Position numbers and translations under genes: made by a program. 64,000 nucleotides of DNA from Nocardia huaxiensis. GTDB taxonomy: Bacteria; Actinomycetota; Actinomycetes; Mycobacteriales; Mycobacteriaceae. Below are positions 16,761 to 28,200 of the stretch, one piece after another (within the stretch, counting starts at the first letter, position 1; each line of letters starts with the position of its first letter). The notes below the pieces were generated by a model that ran no database searches, had not been told where the DNA came from, and was given only the letters and a program-made list of their open reading frames with translations. The stretch is taken from the NCBI RefSeq assembly GCF_013744875.1, contig NZ_CP059399.1:1240001-1304000 (forward strand), read 5' to 3'.

Positions 16761-19700
16761 CTACCGCCTGCCCGACGGCAGCATCCCCGTCCTGCTGTCC
16801 TCCGACACCGCCGACGGCCTGCGCGCCGAAGCGACGAACATCCTGGCCTACGTGCAGGATCGGCCCCGTGTGACGGCCGAGCGCCTGGCAGACCACCTGC
16901 TGCGCACCCGCAGCCCGCGCCGCTACCGCGCGCTTATCCTGGCGGCCGCCGACGCGGTGGACTCCGAAACCACCACCGCGCGTGCGGAATTGCTCGCGGC
17001 CCTGCAGGCTGTCGCCGACGGCAAGCCGCATCCCGCCGTCGTTGCGAGCGACGGTCCGGCCGCCGTGCGCCGGGTCGGCTTCGTCTTCCCCGGCCAGGGC
17101 AGTCAGCGTCCCGGTATGGGCAAGCTGTACTACGAGATCTCCGAGGCGTACCGGGCGCGCGTGGACGAATGCGCCGCCGTGCACCGGGAGCGTTTCGGCC
17201 ACGATCAGCCGCTGCACTACCTCCTCGGCGACGAGGGGCAGTACCAGGACACGGTGTGGGAAGTGCAGCCCGCCTTGATGTTCCACATGACCGGCCTGGC
17301 CGCCATGTGGCAGGCGGCGGGCGTGGATCCGGCCGCCGTGATCGGTCACAGCCAGGGTGAGCTGGCCGCCGGCGCGGTCTCCGGCGTCATGTCGCTGCGT
17401 GATGCCGTGCTCGTGGTCACTCACCGCGCCCGTCTGGTGGAGCGCATCTCCCCGCGCGGATACTCCATGGCCGTGCTGGCCATGAACCGTGAGGACACCG
17501 AGGCGCTGCTGGCCCGCCACTCCGGCTGGGCCGAGCTGTCGGTGGTGAACGCCCCGCACATCATGGCCATCTCCGGTGATCGCGACACCATCAAGGACAT
17601 GGTCGCCACCGCCACCGAGCGCGGCCAGTTCGCGCGCGAGATCGGCGTCGCCTACCCGGCGCACACCTCCATCGTGGCCGAGGTCCGGGCCGACTTCGAG
17701 GGCTTCCTCGGCAACGAGATGAGCGGCCCCACCTTCCAGTCCAGCGACATCGCCTGTTACGGAGCAACTCTCGGCGAGGCGATCACCCCGGACCTGGAGC
17801 ACGAGCAGTACTGGTACTGGAACCTGCGCAACCGGGTCCGCTTCGACCGCGCCATCGTCTCCGCCGCCACCGCCGGCATCGACACTCTCATCGAGGTGGT
17901 CGAACACCCGGTTCTGCAGCTGGCCATCCAGGAGAACCTCACCCTGGTCCCGCGCGACCCGGCTCGCGGCAGCCGCGACTTCCGCGTCCTCGGCACCTCC
18001 CTCCGCACCGCCGACAGCCTGCGCGACTTCACCCGCAATCTGGCCGCCGTCGCCGTCCACGACCTGAACTACCGCTGGGAAGCCCTGCGCGTCGACATGA
18101 CGACTGCCCTTCCGCTGCGCGACTTCCCGCACACGGTCACCAACCCTCGCAAGCTCTGGGCCGCAGGCGGTTACGAGCCGTCCGCGCTGGTGCCTCCGGC
18201 TCCCGCCGTGCCGAAACCGCAACGCCTGGTGGAGAAGTGGATTCCGCAGGCGAAGCGGTCCATGGTCGCGCCGCGAACCTTCGCGTTCGTCGACTTGTCG
18301 GGCGAGTGCGCCGATCTGGCCGCAGCGCTGGTCGCCGCGGCCGATCGGCACGGGGCCACCGCCACCATCCTCGATGCCGCCGCATCGCCCGCGTCGTCGG
18401 GTGCCGCGAATCCCGAAGCGCCGCAGGCGCAGTACGACACCGTTGTGATCCTCCTGCCCGCACTGCCGGAAACCGATGGTGCCGGCGCGGTTCCGGCCTT
18501 GACCGAGTTCTTCGCCGAACGGGCTTGGCTGCCTGCGGTCTCCGGGCTGCGGCCGGGTGGCGAGTGCTGGCTGGTCACCGTCGGTGGCGAGCTGGTGACC
18601 GAGCGCGATGCGCTGCCGCAGTACTTCCACGGTGGCGTGAGCGCCGGATTCCGTTCTGCCGGAGTCGAATACCCGGGCCTGATGTTCCGCCACCTCGATC
18701 TGGCGGCTGACGCGGGTGCGGCGCAGGCGGTGCGGATCATGGGTGCGCTGCACACCGCCGGTGAGGCGGAGCTGGCGCTGCGGGACGGCAAGGTGTTCGT
18801 GAAGCGGCTGGTCGCCGACGAGTCGGAGGCGGGAGCGCCCGCCGACCTCGACCACGTGCTGATCGTCGGCGGCACCGGGCAGCTCGGGCTGCGGTTCTGC
18901 GAGCACTTCGCGCACGCGGGTGCGGGGCGGATCACGCTGCTCAGCCGGTCCGGTGAAACCGCCGCTACCGCTGGGGAACTGGCGCGGCTGCGCAATGTCG
19001 GCGGTGTGGAGATCGTCGTCGCGGCGTGCGACGTGAACGATCCGGAGGCGGTTGCCCGCTTCGCCGCCGCGCAGTCGGAGCGGCCGGTGAGCCTGCTCAT
19101 CCACGCGGCCGTCAACTATGTGGACGCCGAACTGGCCGACATCACCTCGGAGATGGTCGCCACGGCCGCCGCTTCGAAGATCCTCGGCTTGGATGCCGTG
19201 ATCGCTGCGGTGCCGCGCACCGAGGGCTGCCGCGTCATTCTCTGCTCCTCGCTCGCCGCCACCATCGGTGGTCGCGGGCAGATCCTGTACGCGGTCACCA
19301 ACCGCATGCTCGACATCACCGCCCGCCGCCTGCGCGCCGAGGGTCTCGACTGCGTCTCCATCGAATGGGGGCTGTGGAGCGTCGCCGGTCCGCTGGACGA
19401 CGCCGGTTTCGCGCGCGTCGAAGGCGCGGGCGTCTACCCGATGAACGCGGCCGACGCCATCGAGGCCGGCTTCACCGGCCAGCCCACCGACTCCGTGATC
19501 CTCTCCGCCGACTGGACTTTCGTGCGGGAAATCCTGAGCGCCTTCGGCCAGGATTCGGTGCTGGCCGACGTGCCGGAAAGCCCGGTCGAAACAGCCGTCC
19601 CCGCGAACGAGCCGCCTTCGTCATCCCGGCATGCGAACGATCTGCCTTCGTCATCCCGGCACGCTTTTGGCCGGGATCCACACCCCGAGGAAGCGACCGT

Positions 19701-20025
19701 CGCCAGCGTGGATTCCGGCCAAAAGCACGCCGGAATGACGGGTGGTACGGCCTACCCGACCGGTTCGGGCGGTCCGGGCGTGAACGCCGATGCGCCGTTG
19801 GCCGACCGCGTCCTGCTCGAGCTCGGCCACGTCATGGGTATCGACACCGCCGACACCATCGACCGTTCGGTGCCGCTGGTCGCGCTGGGCCTGGATTCCC
19901 TGCAGGCCCTGGACTTCCGCAAGCGGGTCCGCTCCCAACTCGACCGCGATCTGCCGGTTGCCGCGATTCTCGGTGGCGCGTCGTTCGACGACGTCGTGCT
20001 GCTGATGGCTGAGAACACCAACTAG
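16753..20025 (+). CDS. mbtD: Polyketide synthase with AT, KR and ACP domains (MbtD type)
   Basis: 1090 residues. After a linker, the acyltransferase starts near 107 (FVFPGQGSQ); its active serine is in GHSQGE (Ser200). The position that helps define extender choice reads YPAH near 301. The ketoreductase runs from about 700, with GGTGQLG for NADPH and the active-site stretch YAVTNRMLD. The carrier domain is at the C-terminus with [10 protein letters not shown] (phosphopantetheine serine). With MbtC it makes the 3-hydroxyacyl spacer of the siderophore. The linker at about residues 950-997 is odd: it is encoded by two 30-bp direct repeats and a 33-bp-arm palindrome, giving two copies of a Ser-Ser-Ser-Arg-His segment, with no effect on frame. 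Confidence 0.9.
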   Translation: MSNYRLPDGSIPVLLSSDTADGLRAEATNILAYVQDRPRVTAERLADHLLRTRSPRRYRALILAAADAVDSETTTARAELLAALQAVADGKPHPAVVASDGPAAVRRVGFVFPGQGSQRPGMGKLYYEISEAYRARVDECAAVHRERFGHDQPLHYLLGDEGQYQDTVWEVQPALMFHMTGLAAMWQAAGVDPAAVIGHSQGELAAGAVSGVMSLRDAVLVVTHRARLVERISPRGYSMAVLAMNREDTEALLARHSGWAELSVVNAPHIMAISGDRDTIKDMVATATERGQFAREIGVAYPAHTSIVAEVRADFEGFLGNEMSGPTFQSSDIACYGATLGEAITPDLEHEQYWYWNLRNRVRFDRAIVSAATAGIDTLIEVVEHPVLQLAIQENLTLVPRDPARGSRDFRVLGTSLRTADSLRDFTRNLAAVAVHDLNYRWEALRVDMTTALPLRDFPHTVTNPRKLWAAGGYEPSALVPPAPAVPKPQRLVEKWIPQAKRSMVAPRTFAFVDLSGECADLAAALVAAADRHGATATILDAAASPASSGAANPEAPQAQYDTVVILLPALPETDGAGAVPALTEFFAERAWLPAVSGLRPGGECWLVTVGGELVTERDALPQYFHGGVSAGFRSAGVEYPGLMFRHLDLAADAGAAQAVRIMGALHTAGEAELALRDGKVFVKRLVADESEAGAPADLDHVLIVGGTGQLGLRFCEHFAHAGAGRITLLSRSGETAATAGELARLRNVGGVEIVVAACDVNDPEAVARFAAAQSERPVSLLIHAAVNYVDAELADITSEMVATAAASKILGLDAVIAAVPRTEGCRVILCSSLAATIGGRGQILYAVTNRMLDITARRLRAEGLDCVSIEWGLWSVAGPLDDAGFARVEGAGVYPMNAADAIEAGFTGQPTDSVILSADWTFVREILSAFGQDSVLADVPESPVETAVPANEPPSSSRHANDLPSSSRHAFGRDPHPEEATVASVDSGQKHAGMTGGTAYPTGSGGPGVNADAPLADRVLLELGHVMGIDTADTIDRSVPLVALGLDSLQALDFRKRVRSQLDRDLPVAAILGGASFDDVVLLMAENTN
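19603..19740 (+). repeat. In-frame palindromic repeat element with direct repeats inside mbtD
   Basis: Two 30-bp direct repeats (19603-19632 and 19633-19662) agree at 27 positions. The second overlaps the left arm (19649-19681) of an inverted repeat whose right arm is 19708-19740. The 33-nt arms agree at 29 positions, and all four differences are transitions. The core TCATCCCGGC..GCCGGGAT recurs at 40313-40344. The whole block is open in the mbtD frame and falls in the KR-ACP linker. Confidence 0.8.
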
Positions 20026-20044
20026 GGCTGAGGGGCCAGATTTC

Positions 20045-23000
20045 ATGTCAGACACCGACGCCGCCGTGCGCACCACCGACTCCGCCGCCTCCGGCATGTC
20101 CGCCCTGGACCGCCGCCGCGAACTCATGCGGCGCAAGCTGGAACAGAGCGGGCTCGCCACCGCCGCTGCCGCCGCCCCCGTGCGGCGCACCGCCGCGGGG
20201 CAGCACCGCCCGCTGTCGGCCGGGCAGTCGCGCATGTGGTTCCTGCAGACCCGCGATCCGCGGGACACCACGCTGAACATCTGTGTGGCCTACCGGCTTT
20301 CGGGCGCCCTGGACGAGGCGCGGCTGCGGGATGCGGTGGCGAAGGTGATCGCGCGGCACGACGTGCTGCGCACCACCTACGGCGTCGATGCCGAAGGCGT
20401 CCCGTATCAGGTGTTCTCCGACGAGGTTTCGGTGCCGTGGCAGTCGCACGATGTCACGGATCTGCCGGAGCAGGGCCGGGCCTTGCGGGTGGAGGTGCTG
20501 GCGCGCCGCGAGTTCGGCCGCGCCTTCGACCTGAGTTCCGAACTGCCGGTGCGCTTCACGCTGGTGCGCACCGGTGCCGAGGAGCATGTGCTGCTGCTGT
20601 CCGTGCACCACATCTGCTGGGACGACGACTCCTGGGGCGTGTTCTTCACCGAGCTGAACGCCGCCTACAACGGTGCCGAAAACGCCGCTCTCGCCGCACA
20701 GTTCGTGGATGTCGAGGTGCTGGACGCCGTCGCCGAGGACGAGGCGGCCGATATCGACTACTGGCGCACCACCCTGCGCCCGCTGCCGGAACCCCTGGAA
20801 CTGCCGGGCGCGGCGGCGCTCGCCCCGTCCAAGCAGGCCGGGCGCGCCACCGTCACCCTGCCCCGCGATCTGCTGGACCGCGTCGACGCTTTCGCGCGTG
20901 CGCAGGCCGCCACCCCTTTCATGGTGCTGCTGGCCGGCTATGCCGCGTTGATCGAACGCTACACGGCCGCAGGCGATTTCCTCGTCTCCATCCCGGTCAC
21001 CAACCGTCGCTCGGCCGCCGCCGAACAGCTCATCGGCTACTTCGGCAACACGCTGCTGCTGCGCGAGACACTGCGCCCGGGTGAAACCTTCACCGGCCTG
21101 GTGGATTCCACCAAGCAGGTCTGCCTGAACTCCTTCGCGCACCAGGCGATCGGCATCGATCGCGTTGTGCGCGAAGTGAACCCGGATCGGGTCGCCGGTC
21201 GTGACGGCATGGATCAGCTGGTGAGCCTCGGCTTCAGCGTGCGCAAGAGCGCCGACGGGTTCGCCCTGGACGGCATCACCTCCACCCAGTTGGACGAGTT
21301 GGGCGCACCGACCGCGCAGGTGCCGCTGGCGCTCGCGGTGGTCACCGACGGGGCCGAGGGTGCGCTCGTCGAGGCCGAATACCAGGTGGACGTGCTGTCG
21401 AAGCCGCTGGTCGAGCGCATGCTGGAACACTTCGTGCGCCTGCTGGACAGCGCTTTGGCCACCCCGGCGGCCCGGATCGCCGATCTCGACATGCTCGGCG
21501 GGGACGACCGCGCCGCCATTCTCGAACTCTCGCACGGCACCCTCGTGGAGACTCCCGCCACCACCATGGTCGCGCTGTTCGAGCAGGCGGTCGCCGCCAC
21601 GCCGGACGCGCTCGCCCTGGTCTCCGACGACACGACGCTGACCTACGCCGAACTCAATGCCCGCGCGAACCGCCTGGCGCACTACCTGATTCGTGATGGC
21701 GTCGGTGCCGAGGACATTGTCGGCCTGCGCATGAGCGGTTCGATCGAGTTCATCGTCGCGGTCTTCGGCGTCCTCAAGACCGGCGCCGCCTACCTGCCGA
21801 TCGATCCGGCCTACCCGGACGATCGCATCGACTACCTGGTCGAGGATGCCGTCCCGCGCCTGGTGCTCGGCCGCGTCGAACTCGAGGCCGCCGAAACCGC
21901 CGCCGCGGCCCTGACCGGCACCGACCCCACCGACGCCGATCGACTACGCCCCCTGCACCCGTCGAACCTGGCGTACGTCATCTACACCTCCGGCTCCACC
22001 GGCAAGCCCAAGGGCGTGCCGGTCTCACATGCCGCCATTGCCGAGCACGTCGTGAGCTTCACCGCCGAATGGGGCATGACCGCCGAAGACCGCCTGCTGC
22101 AGTCCTCTTCGGTCTCCTTCGACGCGTCGCTGCTCGACATCTTCGTCACCCTGGCCCTGGGCGCCCGGCTCATCGTGCCGAAACCCAATGCCTTCCAGGA
22201 CATTCGCTACGTCGCCGACCTCATCACCCGCCAGGGTGTGACGGTGCTGCACATGGTGCCGTCCATGCTCAGCACCTTCCTGCTGCTGCCAGAGGTGAGC
22301 GAATGGCGCAATCTGCGGCACGTCCCGGTCGGCGGTGAGGCGCTGCCCGGTGAGGTGGCCGACAAGTTCGCCGGAGTCTTCGACGCCGAACTGCGCAATC
22401 ACTACGGCCCGACCGAGGCGGTGGTGTGCGCCACCCACATGCCGGTCGACGGCCCGCAGGGCACCGGCATCGTGCCCATCGGCATTCCGAACCAGAACGT
22501 CTACGCCTACGTGCTCGACGCGGCCCTGCAGCTGGTGCCCGCGGGCGTGGTCGGCGAACTGTACCTGGGCGGCGAACAGCTGGCCCGCGGCTATCTGGGC
22601 CGTCCCGGCCTGACCGCCAACCGCTTCGTCGCCGACCCCTTCACCGCCGGTGCGCGCCTGTACCGTTCCGGAGACCTGGTGCGCCGCAATGAATTCGGCG
22701 AACTCGACTTCGTGGGCCGCGCCGACGAACAGGTGAAGGTGCGCGGCTTCCGCATCGAGCTCGGCGAGGTCGAGGCCGCCCTGGCCGCGCACCCGACGGT
22801 CGGCCACTGCGTGGTCGTCGTCGCCGAGGATCCGGCCGTCGGCCCGACCCTGGCCGCCTATCTGGTGCCCGCCGCCGGCCAGTCCGTGGACGTGGAGCAG
22901 GTGCGCGCCAATGCCGCCGCCGTGCTCCCGGAATACATGCTGCCCAGCGCTTTCGCCGTCATCGACGAGATCCCGCTGACCGTCAACGGCAAGCTCGACA

Positions 23001-25258
23001 AGCGCGCCCTGCCCGCCCCGACCCCGGCCGTCGAGCGGCAGCACCGCGCCCCCGCCACCGCCACCGAACGCCGCATGTGCGCGATCTTCGCCCAGCTCTT
23101 CGCCCAGGAGCAGGTCGGCGCGGAGGACTCCTTCTTCGAGCTCGGCGGCCACTCGTTGCTGGCGGCCCGCCTGGTCGCCCAGATCCGCGCCGAATTCGGC
23201 GTGGAACTCGACGTCCGCGTCATCTTCGACACCCCGACCGCAGCGGGCCTGGCCGCCGGCCTGGTGCAGCAGTTCCGCGACGAGTTCGGCATCGACCTCG
23301 ACGCCATGGACGACGACGAGGACGCCGAGACCGACAGCTCCGCAACCGATTCCGAGATCGCTGAGACGGTTGTCGGGACTGCCCCGGCCGGATCCGCTCG
23401 CCCGGCCCTGGCGGAAAAGGCGCGGCCGGAACAACTTCCGCTGTCGTACTCGCAGCTGGCCATGTGGTTCCAGTACCGCATGGAGGGTGCGAGCGCGGTC
23501 GGCAATCTGCCGTTCGCGGTGCGCATCGACGGTGCGCTCGACATCACGGCGCTGACCGCCGCCATCGGTGATGTGGTGGCCCGGCACGAGGCGCTGCGCA
23601 CTACCTTCCCGGAAAAGGGCGGCGTCCCTCACCAGTTGGTGCACGCCACCCTGGATGTGCCGCTGGAGATCGCCGAGATCCCGGCGGAGCGGCTGGCGGA
23701 CGAGCTCGCGGAGATCGGCGCGTACCGGTTCGCGGTGGAGTCCGAGGCGCTCATCCGGACGAAGCTGCTGGTGCTGGGCGAACAGTCGCATGTGCTGTCC
23801 CTGCTGGTGCATCACATCGCCGCCGACCATGCCTCGCTGGGGATTCTGCTCGGTGACCTGGTGGCCGCCTATCGCGCCCGGGTGAGCGGGCAGGCCGCCC
23901 AGTGGTCCGTGCTGCCGGTGCAGTACCCGGATTACGCGCTGTGGCAGCGGGAAGCCTTCGACGCCAATGCTTCCGGAGCGTCCGCCGCCTTCGGCGCGGC
24001 CCAGATCGACTTCTGGCGTACCGCTCTCGCCGGTGTGCCGGACGAGATCAATGTGGCGCACGACCGCGCCCGCCCGCCGGTGCTCGGCAAGCGCGGTGAG
24101 GTCGTCACCTTCACCGTGCCCGCCGACCGCCGCGCCGGTCTGGTGGCGCTCGCACAGCAGTGCGGCGCCACCGAATTCATGCTCTATCAGGCCGCCGTGG
24201 CCACCCTGCTGCACAAGCTCGGCGGCGGCAGCGACATCACGCTCGGCACCCCGGTCGCCAGCCGGGTGGACGAGGCCGTCACCGGACTGGTGGGCCTGTT
24301 CGCCAACATGGTGGTGCTGCGCAACGACCTCTCCGGCGCACTCACCCTGCGCGACACCGTGATTCGCGGCCGCAATGTGGTGCTGGACGCGCACGCGCAT
24401 CAGGAGCTGCCGGTCGAACGCCTCGTGGAGGCGCTCAACCCGCCGCGCTCGCGCTCCCGGAACCCGTTGTTCCAGAGCATGCTGCACTTCCGCGGCGCGG
24501 ACTGGGCCCCGGACACCATGGAGCTCGCCGGCGACACCACCGTCACCGTCCTGCCGACCGACTTCGACGTGTCGTTCCTGGATCTGAACCTGAGCCTGAA
24601 CGTCACCACCGACGGCGGCATGGATGTGCGCGTGGTCGCCAATGCCGATCTGTACGAACCGGAAACGGTCCGGTTGATCGCCGACGCGCTGGCCGCGACC
24701 TTGGACGGCTATGCGACCGCACCCGACAGCGCCGTGGCCGAGTTGCGCGTACTGCCGCAGGCCGACCTGGATCGCCTGCTCGCACCCGCGTCGCTTCCCG
24801 CCGTGACAGCCCGGGCCGCCCGGACCGCCACGTCGCAGTCCGCCGGAGCGGCCGGTGCCGGGGCCGCGGTCGTGAATGGTGCTGTGGCCGTGGGAGAAGG
24901 AGCCGCCACTGCCGGTGGCACGGCGACCGAGCACACCCTCATCACCCTGCTCGAGGAACTGCTCGACATCACCGACGTCGAGGCCGAGGACAACTTCTTC
25001 GCCCTCGGCGGCGACAGCGTCATCTCCATCCAGTGGTCGGCGCGCGCCGCCGAACTCGGCCTGCCGCTCACCCCGCAGCTGATCTTCGAGCACATGACCA
25101 TCGCCGAACTCGCCGCCGCGGTCGACACCGCCGCGGAAAACCCGGCCCCGCAAGCCGATTCGAGCACCCCGCCACAGGAGGAATCCGCCCCCATGAGCGC
25201 ATCCGGCCTCGACGCCGACGCCCTGGCCGCCCTCACCGCTTCCTGGCAGGCGCAGTAA
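20045..25258 (+). CDS. mbtE: Nonribosomal peptide synthetase, lysine module (MbtE type), C-A-PCP-C-PCP
   Basis: 1737 residues. Condensation domain C1 (about 50-470; motif HHICWDD near 187). Adenylation domain (about 511-990) with [11 protein letters not shown] near 646, HYGPTEA near 784, [11 protein letters not shown] near 898 and NGKLDK near 980. Carrier domain with GGHS near 1035. A second condensation domain (about 1131-1560; HHIAADH near 1255). A final carrier with GGDS near 1657 and a short tail. It should activate the first lysine and join it to the salicyl-oxazoline unit. The second C-PCP has no adenylation domain; I infer that it makes the ester between this lysine and the 3-hydroxyacyl unit from MbtC/MbtD. 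The stop overlaps the next start (TAATG). Confidence 0.9.
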   Translation: MSDTDAAVRTTDSAASGMSALDRRRELMRRKLEQSGLATAAAAAPVRRTAAGQHRPLSAGQSRMWFLQTRDPRDTTLNICVAYRLSGALDEARLRDAVAKVIARHDVLRTTYGVDAEGVPYQVFSDEVSVPWQSHDVTDLPEQGRALRVEVLARREFGRAFDLSSELPVRFTLVRTGAEEHVLLLSVHHICWDDDSWGVFFTELNAAYNGAENAALAAQFVDVEVLDAVAEDEAADIDYWRTTLRPLPEPLELPGAAALAPSKQAGRATVTLPRDLLDRVDAFARAQAATPFMVLLAGYAALIERYTAAGDFLVSIPVTNRRSAAAEQLIGYFGNTLLLRETLRPGETFTGLVDSTKQVCLNSFAHQAIGIDRVVREVNPDRVAGRDGMDQLVSLGFSVRKSADGFALDGITSTQLDELGAPTAQVPLALAVVTDGAEGALVEAEYQVDVLSKPLVERMLEHFVRLLDSALATPAARIADLDMLGGDDRAAILELSHGTLVETPATTMVALFEQAVAATPDALALVSDDTTLTYAELNARANRLAHYLIRDGVGAEDIVGLRMSGSIEFIVAVFGVLKTGAAYLPIDPAYPDDRIDYLVEDAVPRLVLGRVELEAAETAAAALTGTDPTDADRLRPLHPSNLAYVIYTSGSTGKPKGVPVSHAAIAEHVVSFTAEWGMTAEDRLLQSSSVSFDASLLDIFVTLALGARLIVPKPNAFQDIRYVADLITRQGVTVLHMVPSMLSTFLLLPEVSEWRNLRHVPVGGEALPGEVADKFAGVFDAELRNHYGPTEAVVCATHMPVDGPQGTGIVPIGIPNQNVYAYVLDAALQLVPAGVVGELYLGGEQLARGYLGRPGLTANRFVADPFTAGARLYRSGDLVRRNEFGELDFVGRADEQVKVRGFRIELGEVEAALAAHPTVGHCVVVVAEDPAVGPTLAAYLVPAAGQSVDVEQVRANAAAVLPEYMLPSAFAVIDEIPLTVNGKLDKRALPAPTPAVERQHRAPATATERRMCAIFAQLFAQEQVGAEDSFFELGGHSLLAARLVAQIRAEFGVELDVRVIFDTPTAAGLAAGLVQQFRDEFGIDLDAMDDDEDAETDSSATDSEIAETVVGTAPAGSARPALAEKARPEQLPLSYSQLAMWFQYRMEGASAVGNLPFAVRIDGALDITALTAAIGDVVARHEALRTTFPEKGGVPHQLVHATLDVPLEIAEIPAERLADELAEIGAYRFAVESEALIRTKLLVLGEQSHVLSLLVHHIAADHASLGILLGDLVAAYRARVSGQAAQWSVLPVQYPDYALWQREAFDANASGASAAFGAAQIDFWRTALAGVPDEINVAHDRARPPVLGKRGEVVTFTVPADRRAGLVALAQQCGATEFMLYQAAVATLLHKLGGGSDITLGTPVASRVDEAVTGLVGLFANMVVLRNDLSGALTLRDTVIRGRNVVLDAHAHQELPVERLVEALNPPRSRSRNPLFQSMLHFRGADWAPDTMELAGDTTVTVLPTDFDVSFLDLNLSLNVTTDGGMDVRVVANADLYEPETVRLIADALAATLDGYATAPDSAVAELRVLPQADLDRLLAPASLPAVTARAARTATSQSAGAAGAGAAVVNGAVAVGEGAATAGGTATEHTLITLLEELLDITDVEAEDNFFALGGDSVISIQWSARAAELGLPLTPQLIFEHMTIAELAAAVDTAAENPAPQADSSTPPQEESAPMSASGLDADALAALTASWQAQ

Positions 25259-28200
25259 TGACGGCGAACAGCGCGACCGCGACGCCGCAGGCCGCGCCCC
25301 CGAAGATCGTGGACGTGCTGGCGCTCAGCCCGCTCCAGGAGGGGCTGTTCTCGCTGTCCAAGCTGACCGGCGACGGCGTCGATCTGTACACCATGCAGTT
25401 CGTGGTGGACATCGACGGCCCCCTGGATACGGAACTGCTGCGCCGCAGCGCCCAGGCCATGCTGGACCGGCATCCGAACCTGCGGGCCGCGTTCTGGGAT
25501 CAGAACGTCCCGCACCCGGTGCAGATCGTCCCAGAGCGGGCCGAGTTCCCGTGGAGCGAGATCACCGCCGCGCCAAGCGAATTCGACGCCATCGCCGAAT
25601 CGGAGCGACGCCGCCCGTTCGAGCTCGGGCGCGGCCCGGTCATGCGCATCCTGCTCATCGGCGTGCCGGGTGAGACCCGCCGCCGCATGATCCTCACCGC
25701 GCACCACATCCTCATGGACGGCTGGGCGGTGGCGGTGTTCTTCACCGAACTGCTCGCCGTCTACCGGGCGGGCGGCTCGCTCGACGGCCTGCCCGCGCCG
25801 CGCCCCTACCGTGATTACATCGCCTGGCTCGGCCAGCAGGACAAGGCCGCCGCCACCCGGAAGTGGGTCGACTACCTGAGCGGCATCAACGGCCCGCTCA
25901 TGATCGCCGACGGCACCCCGACCGCACGCGGCAGCGCGATCCCGGAGAAGACGAAACTCCTGCTGCCCGCCGCCGACACCGCCCGCGTGCAGCAGTGGGC
26001 GCGCGCCAACGGCCTCACCCTCAATACCGCCGTGCAGTTCGCCTGGACCGTGGTGCTCGGCCGCCTCACCGACCGCCGCGACGTGGTCTTCGGCACCACG
26101 ATTTCCGGTCGCCCCGAACATCTTCCGGGCGTCGAGCAGATGATCGGCCTGTTCATCAACACGGTCCCCGTCGCGCACGCCATCGACCGCACCGTGAGCG
26201 TGGTCGAGCAGTGCGTCCGCCTGCAGCGCGAATCCGCCGCCATGCGCGATATCGGCTACCTCAGCCTGTCCGCCGTGCAGCGCGCCACCGGCCACGGCGC
26301 GCTCTTCGACACCTTGTTCGTGTTCGAGAACGCCCCCATCGACGACGCCATCCAGTCCGTCACCATGCCCGACGGGGCCGAATTCCGCCCCATCGAAATG
26401 GAAAGCCTCGCCCACTACCCGCTCACCGTGGTCTCCCACCTCTCCGACGGCGACCTGGTGGTGCTGGTGGAGGCGATCCCCGAAGCGCTGCCGTACTTCC
26501 CGTCCGCGGAGATCGGCGAACGCCTGCTCGCCGTTCTGCGCCAGCTCCCCGAGGTCGGCGACGCGACCCCCGACTCCCTGAACGTCCTGACCCCGGCCGA
26601 GAGCGCCGAACTCGCAGGTCCCGCAGCGCAGGCTGACGTTGCGGCTGGGCCGAACGGACCGGTCACCGCTCCGTTCGGCTCAGAAAATGCTGATATCGGA
26701 ACTCTGGGGCGTCCGAATGGACCTTCTGACCTCGACGGCAAGCGTGCCGGTATTCCGAACGGAGCTGAATCAAGTCCGAACGGCGCTTCGATGTATCCGA
26801 ACGGCGCTGGCTGCCTGGCGGATGAATCCGCGGCGGAGCCGGATATCGCTGCGGTGCGGTCGAATTCGGTGTGGGAGGCCTTCGAGCGGCAGGCTGCGGC
26901 GACGCCGGAGGCGGTAGCGCTGCAGACCGGTCGCGGGGAGCGCTTCACCTATCGTGAGCTGCGGGACGCGGCCGCGCGGCTGGCCGGTGAACTCGCCGAA
27001 CACGGCGTCGGTCCGGAAACCGTTGTGGCGCTGGTGCTCCCGCGCACCACGGCGTCGATCATCGGTGTGCTGGGCGCTTTCGCCGCCGGTGCCGCCTATG
27101 TGCCGGTGGACATCACATTGCCGGCCGCGCGCATCGAATCGATTCTGCGGCAGTCGCAACCGGTGCTGCTGCTCACCGACAAGGCGCATCGCGGGCTGGT
27201 CGCCGAGCAATCCACGCGCGTGCTCGTACTCGACGACAGCGCTGTGGCAGAACGCGTTTCGCGCCGTGAGCCGGTGACTCCGACCGTGCTGCGGAACCGC
27301 GACCAGACCGCGTACCTGATCTTCACCTCCGGCTCCACCGGCGAGCCGAAGGGCGTCGCGGGCACCAATGCCGCGCTGCTGAGCTACTTCGCCGACCACT
27401 ACCAGCGCGTCTACGCCCCTGCCATGGCGCGTCTGGGCCGCCCGCTGCGCATCGCGCACGCCTGGTCCATGAGCTTCGACGCCTCCTGGCAGCCCATGGT
27501 GGGTTTCCTTGCGGGACAGGCGATCCACCTGTTCGACGCGGAGGAGATGCGCGATGCGCACCGTCTCGTCGAGGGCATGCAGGCCCACCACATCGACATG
27601 ATCGACACCACCCCGTCCATGTTCGCGCAGCTGAACGCGGCCGGTCTGGTCGACGGTGAACTGCCGGTGCTGGCCCTGGGCGGCGAGGCCATCGACGCCT
27701 CGCTGTGGGCGCGACTGCGCGCGCTCCCGGATACCGCCGTGTACAACTGCTACGGCCCCACCGAGACCACCGTCGAAGCCGTGGTCGCCCCCGTCGCCAA
27801 CTTCGACACCCCGACCATCGGCACCCCGAACGCCGGAATGTCGGGCTACGTCCTGGATTCCATGCTGCGCCCGGTCCCGCGCGGGGTGATCGGCGAGCTG
27901 TACCTGTCCGGCCCCCAGCTGGCCCGCGGCTACATCGGCCGCCCCGCCACCACCGCCGACCGCTTCATCGCCGACCCGTTCTGCCCCGGCCGCCGCATGT
28001 ACCGCACCGGCGACCTGGTGCGCCGCCTGCCGCACAATGGTTTCGGCTATCTCGGCCGCGCCGACGATCAGGTGAAGGTGCGCGGCTACCGCATCGAGAT
28101 CGGCGAAATCGAAACGGCGCTGCGGCTTCTCCCCGGCGTTGACACCGCCGCCGTCACCGTGATCCGCAAGGCCGGCGGCGCAAGCCTCGTCGGTTTCGTT

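Noticed and set aside
16531..19104. 857-codon reverse-strand frame across mbtC/mbtD
   Set aside because: It lies antisense to ketosynthase and acyltransferase domains with intact active sites and shows no family character.
24160..25257. 366-codon upstream extension of the mbtF frame
   Set aside because: It is out of frame with mbtE and has shadow composition. The ATG at 25258 overlaps the mbtE stop and begins a normal condensation-domain protein.
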